A stretch of DNA of 64,000 nucleotides from Sinorhizobium fredii USDA 205 (GTDB lineage: Bacteria; Pseudomonadota; Alphaproteobacteria; Rhizobiales; Rhizobiaceae): assembly GCF_001461695.1 (NCBI RefSeq), contig NZ_AUTC01000110.1:1-64000 (forward strand), read 5' to 3'. The notes under the pieces are model-generated. The model was given only the letters and a program-made list of their open reading frames with translations, was not told the DNA's origin and made no database searches. This document shows positions 27,446 to 38,147 of the stretch, one piece after another. Position 1 is the stretch's first letter. Every line of letters starts with the position of its first letter. A program made the translations under genes and the position numbers.

Positions 27446-29332
27446 ATGAATGGCATCTGGGGGCAGTTTGTTGGCAACCTTGCATTTGTAAGCCTGGCGA
27501 TTTCGATCTGGGCGCATCTGTCGATCTGGCTGCGGCGGCGGTTTGTCGGACATGAGAAAATCCTGTTCGGACTGATGGCCGGCGTTGCGTCGATCGGCTC
27601 GATCCTGCTGGCCGTCGAATTCGGCCCCGGCATCCATATGGACCTGCGCTTCGCCCCTCTCGCGCTCGCCGGCATGTTCGGCGGGCCGCTGGCGGCAGCC
27701 ATCGCTGCAACCCTGACGGCTATTTTCCGGACTGCGCTCGGCGGTGTTGCGGCCACCGACGGCGTGATCGCGATCATTGCCGTCACGGGCATGGGCCTGA
27801 GCGTCAATCTCTTCATGAGGAAGAGATCGCCGACGCTTCTGCACGTCATCATGCTCGGCGCGGCGGTAGGAAGTCTGCTCGTGGTGCTGATGGCGGTGCT
27901 GCCCACCCTGTCGAAGGTTCATGCCTTGGCGGCAATGGGTCTGCCCATGGCGGCGATGAACTGCGCGGCCACCATCGTCTGCGGTTTCATAGTGCTGACG
28001 ACGCAGTATCTGGAACTCGAGCGCAGAATGCTGGAGACCGCGTTCTCGCAATCGCCCGACTATCTTTACGTCAAGGACAGGGACAGCCGGTTCGTGACCG
28101 TCAACGAAAACATGATCCGCCTCTACCGCTTCAAGACGACGGCGGAAATGGTGGGCCTGTCGGATTTCGATCTCCATCCACGACGGCTTGCCGAGGAACT
28201 GTATCATCGAGAGCAGGAGGTCATGCGCACAGGCGTGCCTCTTCTCGATTCCCTCGAGCACATCGAAGACCGCGACCTGCTCGCCTCCAAGGTGCCGTTG
28301 CGCGACAAGGAGGGACGCGTGATCGGACTGGCGGGCGTCACGCGCGACATTACGGAACGCACCGCGCTCGAGCGGGAGCTGCGCGAAAGCAAGAACCTGC
28401 TCTCCCATGCGATGGCGGGAATGTCCGACGGCTTTGCGATGTTCGACCGGCAGGGCTATCTCATCTTCTGCAACGAGCAATACCGCAATGCCTTTCCGCT
28501 GTCGGGAAGCGCCCGGGTGATTGGCGCGCATATCAGCGATATCGTTCGCCGCGCCGCCGAAACACGAGAGCGGCTCAATGTCCCTTACGACTCAGTGGAC
28601 GAGTGGATCAATGTGGCGACGTCCACATTGCACCGTAACAAGGACGAGGAGGTTCAGCTTCATAACGGCGATTGGCGCAGCATCAAGACAAGGCTCGCGA
28701 CGGACGGTACGGCGATGGTGGTCGTCTCGGACATCACGGCGATGAAGCAGGCTGAAATCGCTCTGCGGCTTTCGGCCGAGCAGTTGAAGAACCTGGCGGA
28801 GACGGATGGATTGACCGGCATCGTCAACCGTCGCGCCTTCGATGAAGCCTTTATGCGCGAAGCGGCGCGATGCGCAAGGAGCGACGCGCCGCTCAGCCTG
28901 CTGATGATCGATCTCGATCGGTTCAAGGCGTACAACGACACCTACGGCCATCCGGCCGGCGATCAGTGTCTCCGTCTCGTCAGCAAGTGTCTTCTCAATT
29001 CGGCGAAACGCCCGGCCGATATCGTCGCCCGCTACGGTGGCGAGGAATTTGTCGTCCTGTTGCCGGAAACCAATGAGCGGGAAGCGACGATTGTCGCCCA
29101 GCAATTTGCCAGCCTGCTCGACGAAGAGAAGATCGCCCACTCGCAAAGCGAGTTCGGGCGGGTCACGGCAAGCATCGGCATAGCCTCGGCAATCGGGCAT
29201 GTCCTGCAGGCGGAGCCGAGCCGCCTCCTGTCGGAAGCGGACGCCGCTCTCTACGAAGCCAAGATGCGGGGCCGCAACCGCATCCTCGTGCGCGCCTTCG
29301 CCGATGCGGCGGATGTCAAGATGGCCGGTTAG
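27446..29332 (+). CDS. Membrane PAS-PAS-GGDEF diguanylate cyclase
   Basis: This 628-residue signalling protein opens with a six-helix 5TMR-LYT-like membrane domain (residues about 5-190, with DLRFAPLALAGMFGGPLAA). Two PAS domains follow (about 195-315 and 325-435; first ends with GVTRDITERTALE), then a GGDEF domain with intact GGEEF and an upstream inhibitory RPAD (RxxD, five residues before GG). It should make cyclic di-GMP in response to a small ligand or redox state, with product feedback. Start: ATG 27446, divergent from qmcA. No EAL domain is present. Confidence 0.9.
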   Translation: MNGIWGQFVGNLAFVSLAISIWAHLSIWLRRRFVGHEKILFGLMAGVASIGSILLAVEFGPGIHMDLRFAPLALAGMFGGPLAAAIAATLTAIFRTALGGVAATDGVIAIIAVTGMGLSVNLFMRKRSPTLLHVIMLGAAVGSLLVVLMAVLPTLSKVHALAAMGLPMAAMNCAATIVCGFIVLTTQYLELERRMLETAFSQSPDYLYVKDRDSRFVTVNENMIRLYRFKTTAEMVGLSDFDLHPRRLAEELYHREQEVMRTGVPLLDSLEHIEDRDLLASKVPLRDKEGRVIGLAGVTRDITERTALERELRESKNLLSHAMAGMSDGFAMFDRQGYLIFCNEQYRNAFPLSGSARVIGAHISDIVRRAAETRERLNVPYDSVDEWINVATSTLHRNKDEEVQLHNGDWRSIKTRLATDGTAMVVVSDITAMKQAEIALRLSAEQLKNLAETDGLTGIVNRRAFDEAFMREAARCARSDAPLSLLMIDLDRFKAYNDTYGHPAGDQCLRLVSKCLLNSAKRPADIVARYGGEEFVVLLPETNEREATIVAQQFASLLDEEKIAHSQSEFGRVTASIGIASAIGHVLQAEPSRLLSEADAALYEAKMRGRNRILVRAFADAADVKMAG

Positions 29333-29491
29333 GACGGAAACTTCGGACCCAGCCGCAAGGCCTTCCGGCTCAACGATCGGGATCTGACGCGACGCGCGTC
29401 ACGCGTCTACCTATACGCGGCAGTGGATATTCCCCGCACCCAATGGTAGTCTCATCATGGTCGTCTGACGACGTGAAACCGGAGGGGTGTC

Positions 29492-30928
29492 ATGATTCGG
29501 TTGGGTACCAAGTATCAACACCTCGTTCACGGCACTGGCTGCGGCTGCCTCAGTCCCGTTCTGCAGCAAGCATCGCGCCGTTTGGATGAATTTTCCCGCA
29601 GAAGCTTTCTTGCCGGTTTAGGTGCCGCGGCTGTCACCGGGATGATGCCTGGGCGATCCTTTGCCCAGGCGCCGGCCTCCAAGCTTCTCTTGAGCAAGGT
29701 CCGGTTGTTCGACGGCAAGTCCGACAAATTGCGGGCAGGGGTCCAGGTCCTGATCGAGGGCAACAGGATCGCTTCCGTCGATGCGACGAACAGCGCTCCG
29801 CCGTCCGACGCGACCGTGATCGATTGCGGCGATCGCGTTCTGATGCCGGGCATGATCGATGCGCACTGGCATACGCTCTATGCTGCCGTTCCCTTGGCGG
29901 TTATAGCGACAGGCGATCCCGGTTTCGTCTTCTCCGCGTCCACGGCTGAAGCCGAACGGACCCTCATGCGCGGCTTTACTACCGTGCGTGACCTGGGCAG
30001 TCCCGTCTTCTCGTTCAAGCAAGCGATCGACAGCGGGGTCATACCCGGTCCGCGCATCTTTCCGTCAGGTGCGATGATCACCACCTCCGGCGGCCATGGC
30101 GACCTTCGCATGCCGAGTGAGATTCCGCCCGACTCCGGGCGGCTCAGCGTCAGTGAACTGGTGGGCGCCGCGGCGATTGCCGACAGCGTCGGGGACTTGA
30201 AGCAGCGCGTCAGGGAGCAGCTCCTACAGGGCGCCTCGCAGGTCAAGATCGTCGGAGGCGGCGGCGTGTCGTCTCCGCGCAGTCCGCTCGACATGTCGAC
30301 CTTCAGCGAGGAAGAGCTACGCGCGGCGATAGACGTTGCCCGGGACTGGAACACCTACGCCACCGTCCATGCCTATGCTCCGAACACCGTGCAGCGGGCG
30401 GTCGCGGCGGGAGCGGCCTGCATCGAGCATGCGCATCTGATGGACGAAGAGACGGCAAGGATCATGGCCGACAAGGAAGTCTGGCTCAGCACCCAGCCTT
30501 TCCTGTCGACGGAGGATGTCGCCCAGCAGACAGGGCCATCGGCCGAACGCATGCTGCAGGTCTTCGCCGGAACTCCGAGGATCTACGAGCTCGTTCGCAA
30601 GCACGGGATCAAGACGGCATGGGGCTCGGACGTGCTCTTCTCACCTGAGATAACGCCGCGCCAGGGCATCATGCTGACCCATCTCAGCAACTGGTACACC
30701 AACGCCGAGACGCTCCGCGTGGCGACATCGGTCAATGCGGAGCTGCTTGCGCTTTCCAATCTGCGCAATCCTTACCCGGGCAAACTGGGAATCATAGAGG
30801 AGGGTGCACTCGCGGATATGCTGGTTGTGGATGGCAATCCGCTCGAGGACATTCGCCTGATCGAAGACCCCGGAAAGAATCTGGCCGTCATCGTGAAGGA
30901 CGGCAAGGTCCATAAGAACACGCTGTGA
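29492..30928 (+). CDS. Tat-exported amidohydrolase (imidazolonepropionase/prolidase-like)
   Basis: The product has 478 residues. SRRSFLAGLGAAA near residue 36 is a twin-arginine signal, so the enzyme is folded with its metal and exported to the periplasm. The catalytic TIM barrel has the HxH pair in DAHWH, a candidate bridging Lys in QVKIVGGGG, His in VHAYAP and IEHAHL, and the late Asp in WGSDVL, all binding one or two metals. Relatives hydrolyse C-terminal amino acids or cyclic amides; the substrate here is unknown. Start: ATG 29492 with GGAGGGG upstream. The N-terminus before the twin Arg is unusually long (about 35 residues). Confidence 0.85.
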   Translation: MIRLGTKYQHLVHGTGCGCLSPVLQQASRRLDEFSRRSFLAGLGAAAVTGMMPGRSFAQAPASKLLLSKVRLFDGKSDKLRAGVQVLIEGNRIASVDATNSAPPSDATVIDCGDRVLMPGMIDAHWHTLYAAVPLAVIATGDPGFVFSASTAEAERTLMRGFTTVRDLGSPVFSFKQAIDSGVIPGPRIFPSGAMITTSGGHGDLRMPSEIPPDSGRLSVSELVGAAAIADSVGDLKQRVREQLLQGASQVKIVGGGGVSSPRSPLDMSTFSEEELRAAIDVARDWNTYATVHAYAPNTVQRAVAAGAACIEHAHLMDEETARIMADKEVWLSTQPFLSTEDVAQQTGPSAERMLQVFAGTPRIYELVRKHGIKTAWGSDVLFSPEITPRQGIMLTHLSNWYTNAETLRVATSVNAELLALSNLRNPYPGKLGIIEEGALADMLVVDGNPLEDIRLIEDPGKNLAVIVKDGKVHKNTL

Positions 30929-31033
30929 GGCTCTGGCCGACGGTCGCGCGACAACGCTGTCATCTTATGCTTCCGAAAGGACTGGCGGAGATCGTCTGAA
31001 TGGTGGGGAGCGTGCGGGCCGCAAGGGTAATCT

Positions 31034-32065
31034 ATGCCACCCCAAATTCTGATCGCGGCTCTGCTCTTCCTGGCGATGCTCTCGATGGCGAGCTCGGTTT
31101 TTGCGCCAATAGCGTTCGCGCTGTTTATCATCGCGCTTGTGTGGCCGGCGCAGCGCCGCTTGCAGGATACGCTCCCTCGCTATTTGGCGCTTGTCATCAG
31201 CTTTCTCATGGTCGTACTCGCATTCCTCGCATTCGGCTGGCTGATCGCCTGGGCATTCGGGCAAGTCGGTCGGTGGATCATCGCGGATGCCGCGCGTTTT
31301 CAGCAGCTCTACGACGACGCTCGTCTCTGGCTCGAGGAACATGGCATCGCCGTTGCCGTGCTTTGGTCGGAGAACTTCGGCGTTGGCTGGATTGTGCGTA
31401 CGGTACAGACGATAAGCAGCCGCCTTAACAGCACTTTCAGTTTCTGGCTGATCGCTCTCGTCTATGTACTGCTCGGGCTGATGGAGGTCGAGGCTTTCGA
31501 GCGCAGGATCAAGGCGCTGCGAAACCAGACTGCCAGTGCATTGCTTCTTCAGGGCAGTCGACAAACAGCAATGAAGATCCGTCGCTACATGATGATCAGG
31601 ACGGCGATGAGTGTCGTCACCGGACTTCTGGTCTGGATTTTCGCCCGCGCTGTCGGGCTGTCTCTCGCCGAGGAATGGGGCTTCATTGCGTTCGCCCTCA
31701 ACTACATCCCCTTTCTGGGACCGCTTGTGGCGACGTTGTTCCCGACGCTGTTTGCCCTCATCCAGTTCGGCACGGCGGAGACCGTGCTGGTGGTCTTCGT
31801 GGGGTTGAACCTCATTCAGTTCGTTGTGAGCAGCTACATCGAGCCACGCGTCTCAGGCAGCGCGCTGTCCGTGTCGCCCGTCGTTGTTCTGTTTTCCGTT
31901 TTCGCGTGGGGATATCTCTGGGGAGTCTTCGGCGCCTTCATCGGCGTGCCGATAACGATCGCGGTTGTGACCTTCTGCAGCCAGCATAGGTCCAGCAGGT
32001 GGGTTTCGGAATTGTTGGGTCTGGAGGTGGAGCCGGATCAGGTCTTCCCGACGCCGGAGGCTTGA
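31034..32065 (+). CDS. AI-2E family transporter (PerM/YhhT-like permease)
   Basis: The product has 343 residues with about eight transmembrane helices. The late signature FIAFALNYIPFLGPLVAT and the conserved SYIEPRVSG ... LSPVVVLFSVFAWGYLWG arrangement identify the family. Members export signalling molecules, ions or amphiphiles, and the AI-2 link is weak outside E. coli. ATG 31034 is preceded by AAGGG. It is convergent with the gltS pieces, with a mosaic repeat between. Confidence 0.85.
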   Translation: MPPQILIAALLFLAMLSMASSVFAPIAFALFIIALVWPAQRRLQDTLPRYLALVISFLMVVLAFLAFGWLIAWAFGQVGRWIIADAARFQQLYDDARLWLEEHGIAVAVLWSENFGVGWIVRTVQTISSRLNSTFSFWLIALVYVLLGLMEVEAFERRIKALRNQTASALLLQGSRQTAMKIRRYMMIRTAMSVVTGLLVWIFARAVGLSLAEEWGFIAFALNYIPFLGPLVATLFPTLFALIQFGTAETVLVVFVGLNLIQFVVSSYIEPRVSGSALSVSPVVVLFSVFAWGYLWGVFGAFIGVPITIAVVTFCSQHRSSRWVSELLGLEVEPDQVFPTPEA

Positions 32066-32132
32066 AGCGCTTCACAATGCGCGGCCTCCACCAGTGGATG
32101 AATGTCGGGCCGTTGTTGTCGCCACCTGACTA

Positions 32133-32180
32133 CTGCATCTCTCCTCAAATCGTCTCCGGTTTAGGGACAAACCCATGCAG
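32133..32180. repeat. Rhizobial mosaic repeat, partial copy
   Basis: CTGCAT...ATGCAG enclosing TCAAATCG/CGGTTTAGGGACAAA, which matches the first module of the repeat at 22485 with several changes. It lies between the convergent permease and gltS genes. Confidence 0.65.
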
Positions 32181-32183
32181 CTC

Positions 32184-32747
32184 TCACCGCGCAAGAAAAC
32201 CAATCACCGCGGCATTGGCGAGATCGATAAAGAATGCCGATATAAGCGGGAGGATGATGAAGGCGGTGGTAGCGGCACCATAGACCTTGGTCACGGCAGT
32301 CATATTGGCGATTGCTGTAGGCGTGGCGCCAAGGGCGATCCCGCCGAAGCCTGCAGACAAGACCGCCGCTTCATAGTCTCGCCCCATCGCCGGAAATACG
32401 GCGAGCAGGATGAAGAGTATCGTGGCTGCCGTCTGAAGCGCGAGGATCACCAGCAACGAAAAGCCCAGGCCTTCCAGCACCCATAGCTGCATGCTCATAA
32501 GCGACATGGCGAGAAACACGTTCAAGGACAAGTCGGAGAGAAGCGAAAGGGCGCGGCTGCGTGTGGGCCAAGGCAACCGCGGCAGCAGATATGGAATTGT
32601 ATTCGTCAGGCAAATTGCGACCAGGAGACAGGCGACAAAGAGCGGAAGCTTGACGCCCGCTCCGTCGATGACTTCGTAAACGGCGTAACCAACGATGATG
32701 GCTATGTTCATCACCAGGAGTGTCTGCAGCAGGCTGACATAGCTCAC
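32184..32747 (-). CDS. gltS: Sodium/glutamate symporter GltS, C-terminal half
   Basis: From a GTG at 32747 this frame encodes 187 residues covering the second half of GltS: about five transmembrane helices, ALQTAATILFILLAVFP, and the loop GFGGIALGATPTAIANM, which mirrors the GGHGT loop of the first half and forms the substrate and Na+ site. It continues the 32744-33382 frame in the -1 register, and the GTG overlaps that frame's TGA as GTGA. Either one base has been lost from a normal 400-residue gene, or the two halves are made separately by coupled translation. Confidence 0.8.
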   Translation of the reverse strand: MSYVSLLQTLLVMNIAIIVGYAVYEVIDGAGVKLPLFVACLLVAICLTNTIPYLLPRLPWPTRSRALSLLSDLSLNVFLAMSLMSMQLWVLEGLGFSLLVILALQTAATILFILLAVFPAMGRDYEAAVLSAGFGGIALGATPTAIANMTAVTKVYGAATTAFIILPLISAFFIDLANAAVIGFLAR

Positions 32748-33382
32748 GTCATCGTCTTCCGAACTGCTGCAGAAAGGCCAATGGTCAGGTCTTCGTCGGT
32801 GGCGCCTCGAAGACCATGGCGGGTAATAAGCAGGCGGCCGATCGGACCTCCGATCAGGCTGGCGATTACGAGACCGAGCGTGGAACTGGCGATGCCCACT
32901 TCCAATGCATTGTTGAGACCGTAGCGGGCCGAAATCAGTGGCGCCCATGCGATTGTGGTGCCATGGCCACCTATGAGTGAAGCCGACCCCAAAAAGATCG
33001 ACATTCCCTCCGGAAGACCCAGCGTCGCGGCGCTTGCGATCGCGATGACGTTCTGGATAACGAGAAAGCAAAGCGTCAACGACAGGAGAACAAGAAATGG
33101 CCGTCCGCTGCCGATGAGATCTTTCACTCGGGCGTTGAGGCCAACTCCCGTGAAGAAGTAGAGGAGCAGCAAGTCGCGCGCCTCGAGCGTGAAAGTGATT
33201 TCCACATCCAAAAGCTCGTACGCGGCAAGCGTGGCGGTCGAAGCGAGCAGGCCGCCCGTCACGGCTTCCGGAATGGTCCAGCGTCCAAGTATTGGAATGA
33301 TGCGGTTGAGGTGCGCGCCGATGAAGAAGACCACTATCGAGATAGTGAACGTCAACAGACCCGGGACTTCTATCGGTGTCAT
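32744..33382 (-). CDS. gltS: Sodium/glutamate symporter GltS, N-terminal half
   Basis: These 212 residues are the first half of GltS, which imports glutamate with Na+. Helices run from FTISIVVFFIGAHLNRII, and the re-entrant loop SLIGGHGTTIAWAP is the family signature. The frame stops at a TGA right after the cytoplasmic linker (LSAAVRKTMT), where the usual protein crosses to the second half. The remaining half is intact in the neighbouring frame. Start: ATG 33382. The gene follows the RND operon on the same strand at 103 bp. Confidence 0.8.
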   Translation of the reverse strand: MTPIEVPGLLTFTISIVVFFIGAHLNRIIPILGRWTIPEAVTGGLLASTATLAAYELLDVEITFTLEARDLLLLYFFTGVGLNARVKDLIGSGRPFLVLLSLTLCFLVIQNVIAIASAATLGLPEGMSIFLGSASLIGGHGTTIAWAPLISARYGLNNALEVGIASSTLGLVIASLIGGPIGRLLITRHGLRGATDEDLTIGLSAAVRKTMT

Positions 33383-33484
33383 CGGTTTCCCTCTTGTGAA
33401 ATTCCGTGTCGCCCGCCCCAGGCACCCCGCCTGTTACCCGACGCTCCTGCGCGGCATGCGATCGGCTCGACAGTCCGCATCCGC

Positions 33485-36400
33485 TCAGGGCTGAGGGCGG
33501 GCCACGTCATCCGCCGTCGTGCCTTGGCTCCGGCTGAAGACGCGCGCTTTGATTTGCTCGCGAATGGTCTGGACCAGGACATAGAGTAAGGGGATGAGCA
33601 GGAGGCCGACGACCGTGCCGACGAGCAGCCCGCCGAACACCGTCATGCCGATGGCGCGGCGGCTGCCTGCGCCTGCTCCTGTGGCGATCACCAGGGGAAC
33701 GACTCCGAGGATCGACGCGACTGCCGTCATGAGAACCGGGCGAAAGCGCTGGGCCGTACCTGCCGCTGCGGCTTCGCGCGTCGTCATCCCCTCCTCGCGC
33801 CGTTCCTTGGCGAACTCCACGATGAGGATAGCGTTTTTCGCGGCGAGCCCGATCAATAGAACCAGGCCGATCTGGGCGTATACGTTGAGATCGATCGAGG
33901 CGAGCATCAGAGCCGCAAGAGCGCCGAGCACGGCAATGGACACCGAGAGCATCACCGCGAGGGGAACACTCCAGCTTTCGTACTGCCCGACGAGAAAGAG
34001 GTAGGTGAAGATGATGCCCATGATGAGAATGGCGACCGTCTGGTTGCCGGCCTGTTGCTCCTGCAGGGCGAGCCCCGTCCACTCGAATCCGAAGCCTTCC
34101 GGGAGGTTCTGCTCCGCAAGAGAGGCCATGATCGTGAGGGCCTCGCCGGTGCTTGTCCCGGTGGCTGCGTGGCCGTTGATCGAGGCGGAAGGAAACAGAT
34201 TGTAACGGCTGATCGCGTTCGGTCCGTAGATGGTGGAGATGGACAGAAGGGCCTGCAGAGGCACCAGCTCCCCGCTTCGACTGCGCACCCGGAGCCGCTG
34301 AATGTCCTCGATCCGACTGCGGAACTGCGGCTCGTCCTGGATGCGCACCTGATACACGCGCGAGAAGATGTTGAAATCGTCTACATAGGACGACCCGAGA
34401 TGGGACTGCATGGCGCTGAAGATGGTCGCCGTCGAAACGCCGAGCAGCTCGGCCCGGCGGCGATCCACGTTGAGGAAGACCTGTGGCACGTCTGCCGTGA
34501 AGGTGCTGAAGACACTGGCGAGGCCCGGGGTCTGGTTCGCCTTGACGATCAGGCCGCGCATCACCTCTGCAAGCTCCTGCTGACTCTGGCCGCCGCGCGC
34601 CTGAAGCCTCAGATCGAAGCCGCCGGTTGCGCCAAGTCCCGGAATGGCCGGAGGATTGAACGGCACGACGAAGGCGGTGGGAATCCGGGCGAATTCGGCA
34701 CGCAGATGGTTCATGATCGCGTCGATGCTTTCATCGGCGCTCCTGCGTTCCTCCCAGGGATCGAGCGCGGCGATCACCATCCCCGCATTCGAGCCGCCGC
34801 CGCCCACCATGCTGTTGCCGGCGATGCCGACGGAATTGGCAACGCCCGGCGTTTGCCGCAAGATCCCGACGACAGAGGCGAGCGCCTGTTGGGTCCTCTC
34901 AAGCGACGCGGCGTTTGGCAGTTGCACGTTGACGAAAAGATAACCCTGGTCCTCCGCCGGCACGAACCCGGTCGGAAGCGCCCGGAACAGTCCATAGACC
35001 CCGCCGAAGATCGCCAGGAGAAGCACCGAGGCGATCACCAGCCTTCGCGACATGCGGTCCAGCATGTTGAGATACCATCTCCGGGAGACGTCGAGGCCAC
35101 GGTTGAACCTCCCGAAAATCCCGCGCCGGTTCGCGCGCGGCCGCTCGAGCATGAGAACGCACAGGGCCGGACTGAGCGTCAGTGCGTTGATGGTGGAGAA
35201 AGTGATCGTGACCAGGATCGTTACCGCGAATTGGCGATAGAGTTGCCCGGTGATCCCCGGCACGAACGCGATCGGGACGAAGAGCGCCGCAAGGACGAGC
35301 GTGGTCGCTATGATCGGACCCGTCACCTGCGTCATCGTGCGTTGGGTCGCGGCGCGGACGTCCAGCCCCTCTTCGCTCATCACGCGCTGTACGTTCTCGA
35401 CGACGATGATTGCGTCGTCGACGACCAGGCTGATGGCGAGGATGATGGCGAAGAGCGTGATGGTATTGGCCGAATAGCCAAGCAGATAAAGGACAGCGAA
35501 GCCGCCGATCAGGGACACTGGAATCGTCAGCGTCGGGATGACCGTCGCCCGCCAATCCTGCAGGAAGAGGTAGGTGACGGCGACGACAAGCGCGAAAGTG
35601 ATCGCAAGCGTGATGCCGATTTCCTTGATCGTTTCGGTAATGAAGGCGGTGGTGTCGAAGACGACGGCGTAGGCAACGTCCTCGGGAAACTGTCGCGAAA
35701 GCCGATCGAGCTCGGAGAGGACTGCCCTCGACACCGCAAGCGCATTGGCGTCGGAGCTCTGATACACGACGACTGTCGCGCTCGGCTGCCCGTTGAAACT
35801 GGACGTCGTGTCGTAGGACTGCGCACCGAGTTCGACGCGCGCGACGTCGCGGAGGCGGACTATCGCACCGTCCACATTCGTGCGAACGATGATGTTGGCG
35901 AAATCCTCCTCGGTCGCGAGACGCCCTTGGGCCATGATCGTGAGTTGCAGCTGCTGGCCCGAGGCTGCAGGCGGAGACCCCAGCTGGCCGGCAGACGCCT
36001 GCGCGTTCTGGGCTTGTATCGCGCTCGCCAGGTCGGCGGCGGTGATGCCGAGCGCTTGCATCTGGTCCGGGTTCATCCAGATGCGCATGCTGTACGACGG
36101 TCCGAAAATGCCGGCCTCGCCGACGCCGGCAACCCGGGCGATCGCATCGCGGATATTGTTGGCGGCAAAGTTGCTTATGAATATCTCGTCGCGCGTTCCC
36201 TTCGGGGAATAGATCGCCACGCCCATCAGCATGCTGGACGACTGCGCTCTCACGGATACCCCCGTCTGGGTTACTGAGGCGGGAAGGCGCGGCGTCGCGA
36301 GTGCGACACGATTCTGTACGTTCACTTGCGCCATTGCCGGATCGGTGCCGACCGCGAAGGTCACAGTCAGCGAGTAGGTGCCGTTGTTGCTGCTTGCCGA

Positions 36401-36643
36401 CGACATGTAGAGCATGTCCTCGACCCCGTTCACCTGGTCCTCGATCGGCGCGCCTACGCTTTCCTCCAGCACGCTGGCATTGGCGCCCGGGTAACTGGCG
36501 GTAACCTGCACCTCGGGCGGCGTGATCTGCGGGAACTGAGCGATCGGAATCTGCGACAGCGCAAGCGCACCGGCGATGGCCATGACCACGGCAATAACCA
36601 TGGCGAGACGTGGGCGGTCGATGAAGTGCGCCGACAGGTTCAT
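33485..36643 (-). CDS. RND multidrug efflux pump, inner-membrane subunit (HAE1/AcrB type)
   Basis: This 1052-residue proton-driven pump has the normal length. It shows [20 protein letters not shown] at the first helix, the central helices with [19 protein letters not shown] (paired Asp of the proton relay), [18 protein letters not shown] after helix 7, and a second 6-helix block ending near residue 1030. It exports hydrophobic drugs or bile-like amphiphiles through a tripartite complex. Its ATG overlaps the adaptor gene's stop as ATGA, so the two are translated together. No outer-membrane channel gene is adjacent; it would have to be supplied from elsewhere. Confidence 0.94.
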   Translation of the reverse strand: MNLSAHFIDRPRLAMVIAVVMAIAGALALSQIPIAQFPQITPPEVQVTASYPGANASVLEESVGAPIEDQVNGVEDMLYMSSASSNNGTYSLTVTFAVGTDPAMAQVNVQNRVALATPRLPASVTQTGVSVRAQSSSMLMGVAIYSPKGTRDEIFISNFAANNIRDAIARVAGVGEAGIFGPSYSMRIWMNPDQMQALGITAADLASAIQAQNAQASAGQLGSPPAASGQQLQLTIMAQGRLATEEDFANIIVRTNVDGAIVRLRDVARVELGAQSYDTTSSFNGQPSATVVVYQSSDANALAVSRAVLSELDRLSRQFPEDVAYAVVFDTTAFITETIKEIGITLAITFALVVAVTYLFLQDWRATVIPTLTIPVSLIGGFAVLYLLGYSANTITLFAIILAISLVVDDAIIVVENVQRVMSEEGLDVRAATQRTMTQVTGPIIATTLVLAALFVPIAFVPGITGQLYRQFAVTILVTITFSTINALTLSPALCVLMLERPRANRRGIFGRFNRGLDVSRRWYLNMLDRMSRRLVIASVLLLAIFGGVYGLFRALPTGFVPAEDQGYLFVNVQLPNAASLERTQQALASVVGILRQTPGVANSVGIAGNSMVGGGGSNAGMVIAALDPWEERRSADESIDAIMNHLRAEFARIPTAFVVPFNPPAIPGLGATGGFDLRLQARGGQSQQELAEVMRGLIVKANQTPGLASVFSTFTADVPQVFLNVDRRRAELLGVSTATIFSAMQSHLGSSYVDDFNIFSRVYQVRIQDEPQFRSRIEDIQRLRVRSRSGELVPLQALLSISTIYGPNAISRYNLFPSASINGHAATGTSTGEALTIMASLAEQNLPEGFGFEWTGLALQEQQAGNQTVAILIMGIIFTYLFLVGQYESWSVPLAVMLSVSIAVLGALAALMLASIDLNVYAQIGLVLLIGLAAKNAILIVEFAKERREEGMTTREAAAAGTAQRFRPVLMTAVASILGVVPLVIATGAGAGSRRAIGMTVFGGLLVGTVVGLLLIPLLYVLVQTIREQIKARVFSRSQGTTADDVARPQP

Positions 36644-37815
36644 TGGCTTGAGGATCCTGGCGCCGAGGCGGATGTCGGCGCGGCGGCATTCGTTGCCGCG
36701 TCGCCGGCTGATATGCTCTGCGCCTCGACGACGGCACCCGGGGAGACGCGCTGGAGGCCCTGGACGATGAGCGTCTCCCCGCCCTTCAGGCCCTCTTCGA
36801 CGACCCAGTTCTGTCCGAGCTGCGTAGAGACGCGAATGCGCTGCACGGTGGCGCGGCTCTCGCCGTCGACGACGAGCACGAAGCGGCCGTCGCGGTCCTG
36901 TTCCACCGACCCGATGGGTACAACCGGACGCTGTTGCCGGTCCGCGGGCTCGACGATCACCGTCACGAACTGCCCCGGCATGAGGAGAGACTGCGGGTTG
37001 TCGAACAGCGCTCGGATCGGCAGCGTCCCGGTCTGCACGTCGACCTCGTTTCCGAAGAATTCAACCTTTCCTGCCTGCTGGTAGGGCTCATCGTTGGAGA
37101 GGCGCAGCTTGAGCGCATAGCGCTTTGCCAGCGCGTCCTTTTCTGCCCCTCCCGCGGCAGCGCGAAGATCGAGGATCGTGCGATCGCTGACCGAGAAGAC
37201 CACGCGGATGGGATCGATCTGAACCACCCGGGCCAACGGCTCCGACGAAGGGCCGACAAGGCTCCCCACGGAGAAGGCTGCACGGCCGATCCGACCCCCG
37301 ATGGGGGCCTTGATGCGAGTGTAGCCGAGATTGAGCTCCGCCTGATTGACCCTGGCCTGTGCGGACAGGACGTTTGCCCGGGCAGTGTCGCGCGCCGCCT
37401 GGCTCGCCTCGAGCACGGCCTGCGAGACGGTGCTCCGGAGCGCCTGGTTTCGCTGGAACTGACGCTCGTCATTATCGAGGGTCGTCTGGGCGCTGACGAG
37501 GGCCGCTTGCGCATCCTGGAGGGCGAGCTCGTAGGCCATCCGCTCGAGGGTGAAAAGGTCCTGATCTTTCTCGACGTTTTGGCCTTCCGCGAAGGACCGG
37601 TTCTCCAGGAAGCCCTCGATCCTGGCTCGGATATCGACCGCGTTGAGGGCTTCGACCCGGCCAACGAACTCGTAGCCGGGCGACACGTCTTCGACTTGAA
37701 CGGTCATGACGCCCACGACCGGCGCGCTCTGGGCGATACCGTCTGCGTTTGAGCAGAACAGAAGGCCGCTCACGCCCAGAACGAACTCCACAGACCGAAA
37801 CACCGTTCTGAACAT
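36640..37815 (-). CDS. RND efflux membrane fusion (adaptor) protein
   Basis: This 391-residue periplasmic adaptor links the RND pump to an outer-membrane channel. After a short hydrophobic start come the barrel-sandwich half [18 protein letters not shown], a coiled-coil hairpin ([17 protein letters not shown], then [19 protein letters not shown]), the second lipoyl half [13 protein letters not shown] and beta-barrel domains. No good lipobox is seen, because Cys follows Phe. The ATG at 37815 has no ribosome site. A strong AAAGGAGG ends at 37845, five bases before an in-frame ATC (37839-37837), so the true start may be that ATC or the ATG may be used weakly. No regulator gene is adjacent. Confidence 0.9.
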   Translation of the reverse strand: MFRTVFRSVEFVLGVSGLLFCSNADGIAQSAPVVGVMTVQVEDVSPGYEFVGRVEALNAVDIRARIEGFLENRSFAEGQNVEKDQDLFTLERMAYELALQDAQAALVSAQTTLDNDERQFQRNQALRSTVSQAVLEASQAARDTARANVLSAQARVNQAELNLGYTRIKAPIGGRIGRAAFSVGSLVGPSSEPLARVVQIDPIRVVFSVSDRTILDLRAAAGGAEKDALAKRYALKLRLSNDEPYQQAGKVEFFGNEVDVQTGTLPIRALFDNPQSLLMPGQFVTVIVEPADRQQRPVVPIGSVEQDRDGRFVLVVDGESRATVQRIRVSTQLGQNWVVEEGLKGGETLIVQGLQRVSPGAVVEAQSISAGDAATNAAAPTSASAPGSSSQ

Positions 37816-38147
37816 CAGACCCCACTTCGAGTTTCCGATGCAAGCCTCCTTTGGTGAGGCATGCTATCAGGCCGCCTGACGCCGCCTTGCGATAGAGGGA
37901 GACCCCTGGGAATGCCTGTCGGGACTTGTCACACGCCGAATGAGTGATCGTTTCGTCTTGCCCTCTACCGGTAACCCGCTGGGGCGCTTACGAGAGATAT
38001 GCACGTTCACGGATGCAGCGCGGACGCTGCAACGTCAAGAAGTGTCAGACCGTAGGATCGGCAAGTTATACGCGCAAAGCCGGTGTCCTTCAAGCAAAAT
38101 GACGGGTGGCCCAGCTCGAACGCGCTTGGGGAGGCCCTGCACTGCGT
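37816..38147. other. Upstream region of the efflux operon
   Basis: These 332 bp separate two minus-strand genes. They contain the orphan-looking ribosome binding site at 37845-37853 and presumably the efflux promoter. I could not identify a TetR-type operator or a terminator for the YqhA gene. Confidence 0.4.

Noticed and set aside
34055-36277. 740-codon open frame antisense to the RND pump gene
   Set aside because: Same reason: a reverse-frame shadow of a long GC-rich gene with highly charged, repetitive composition.
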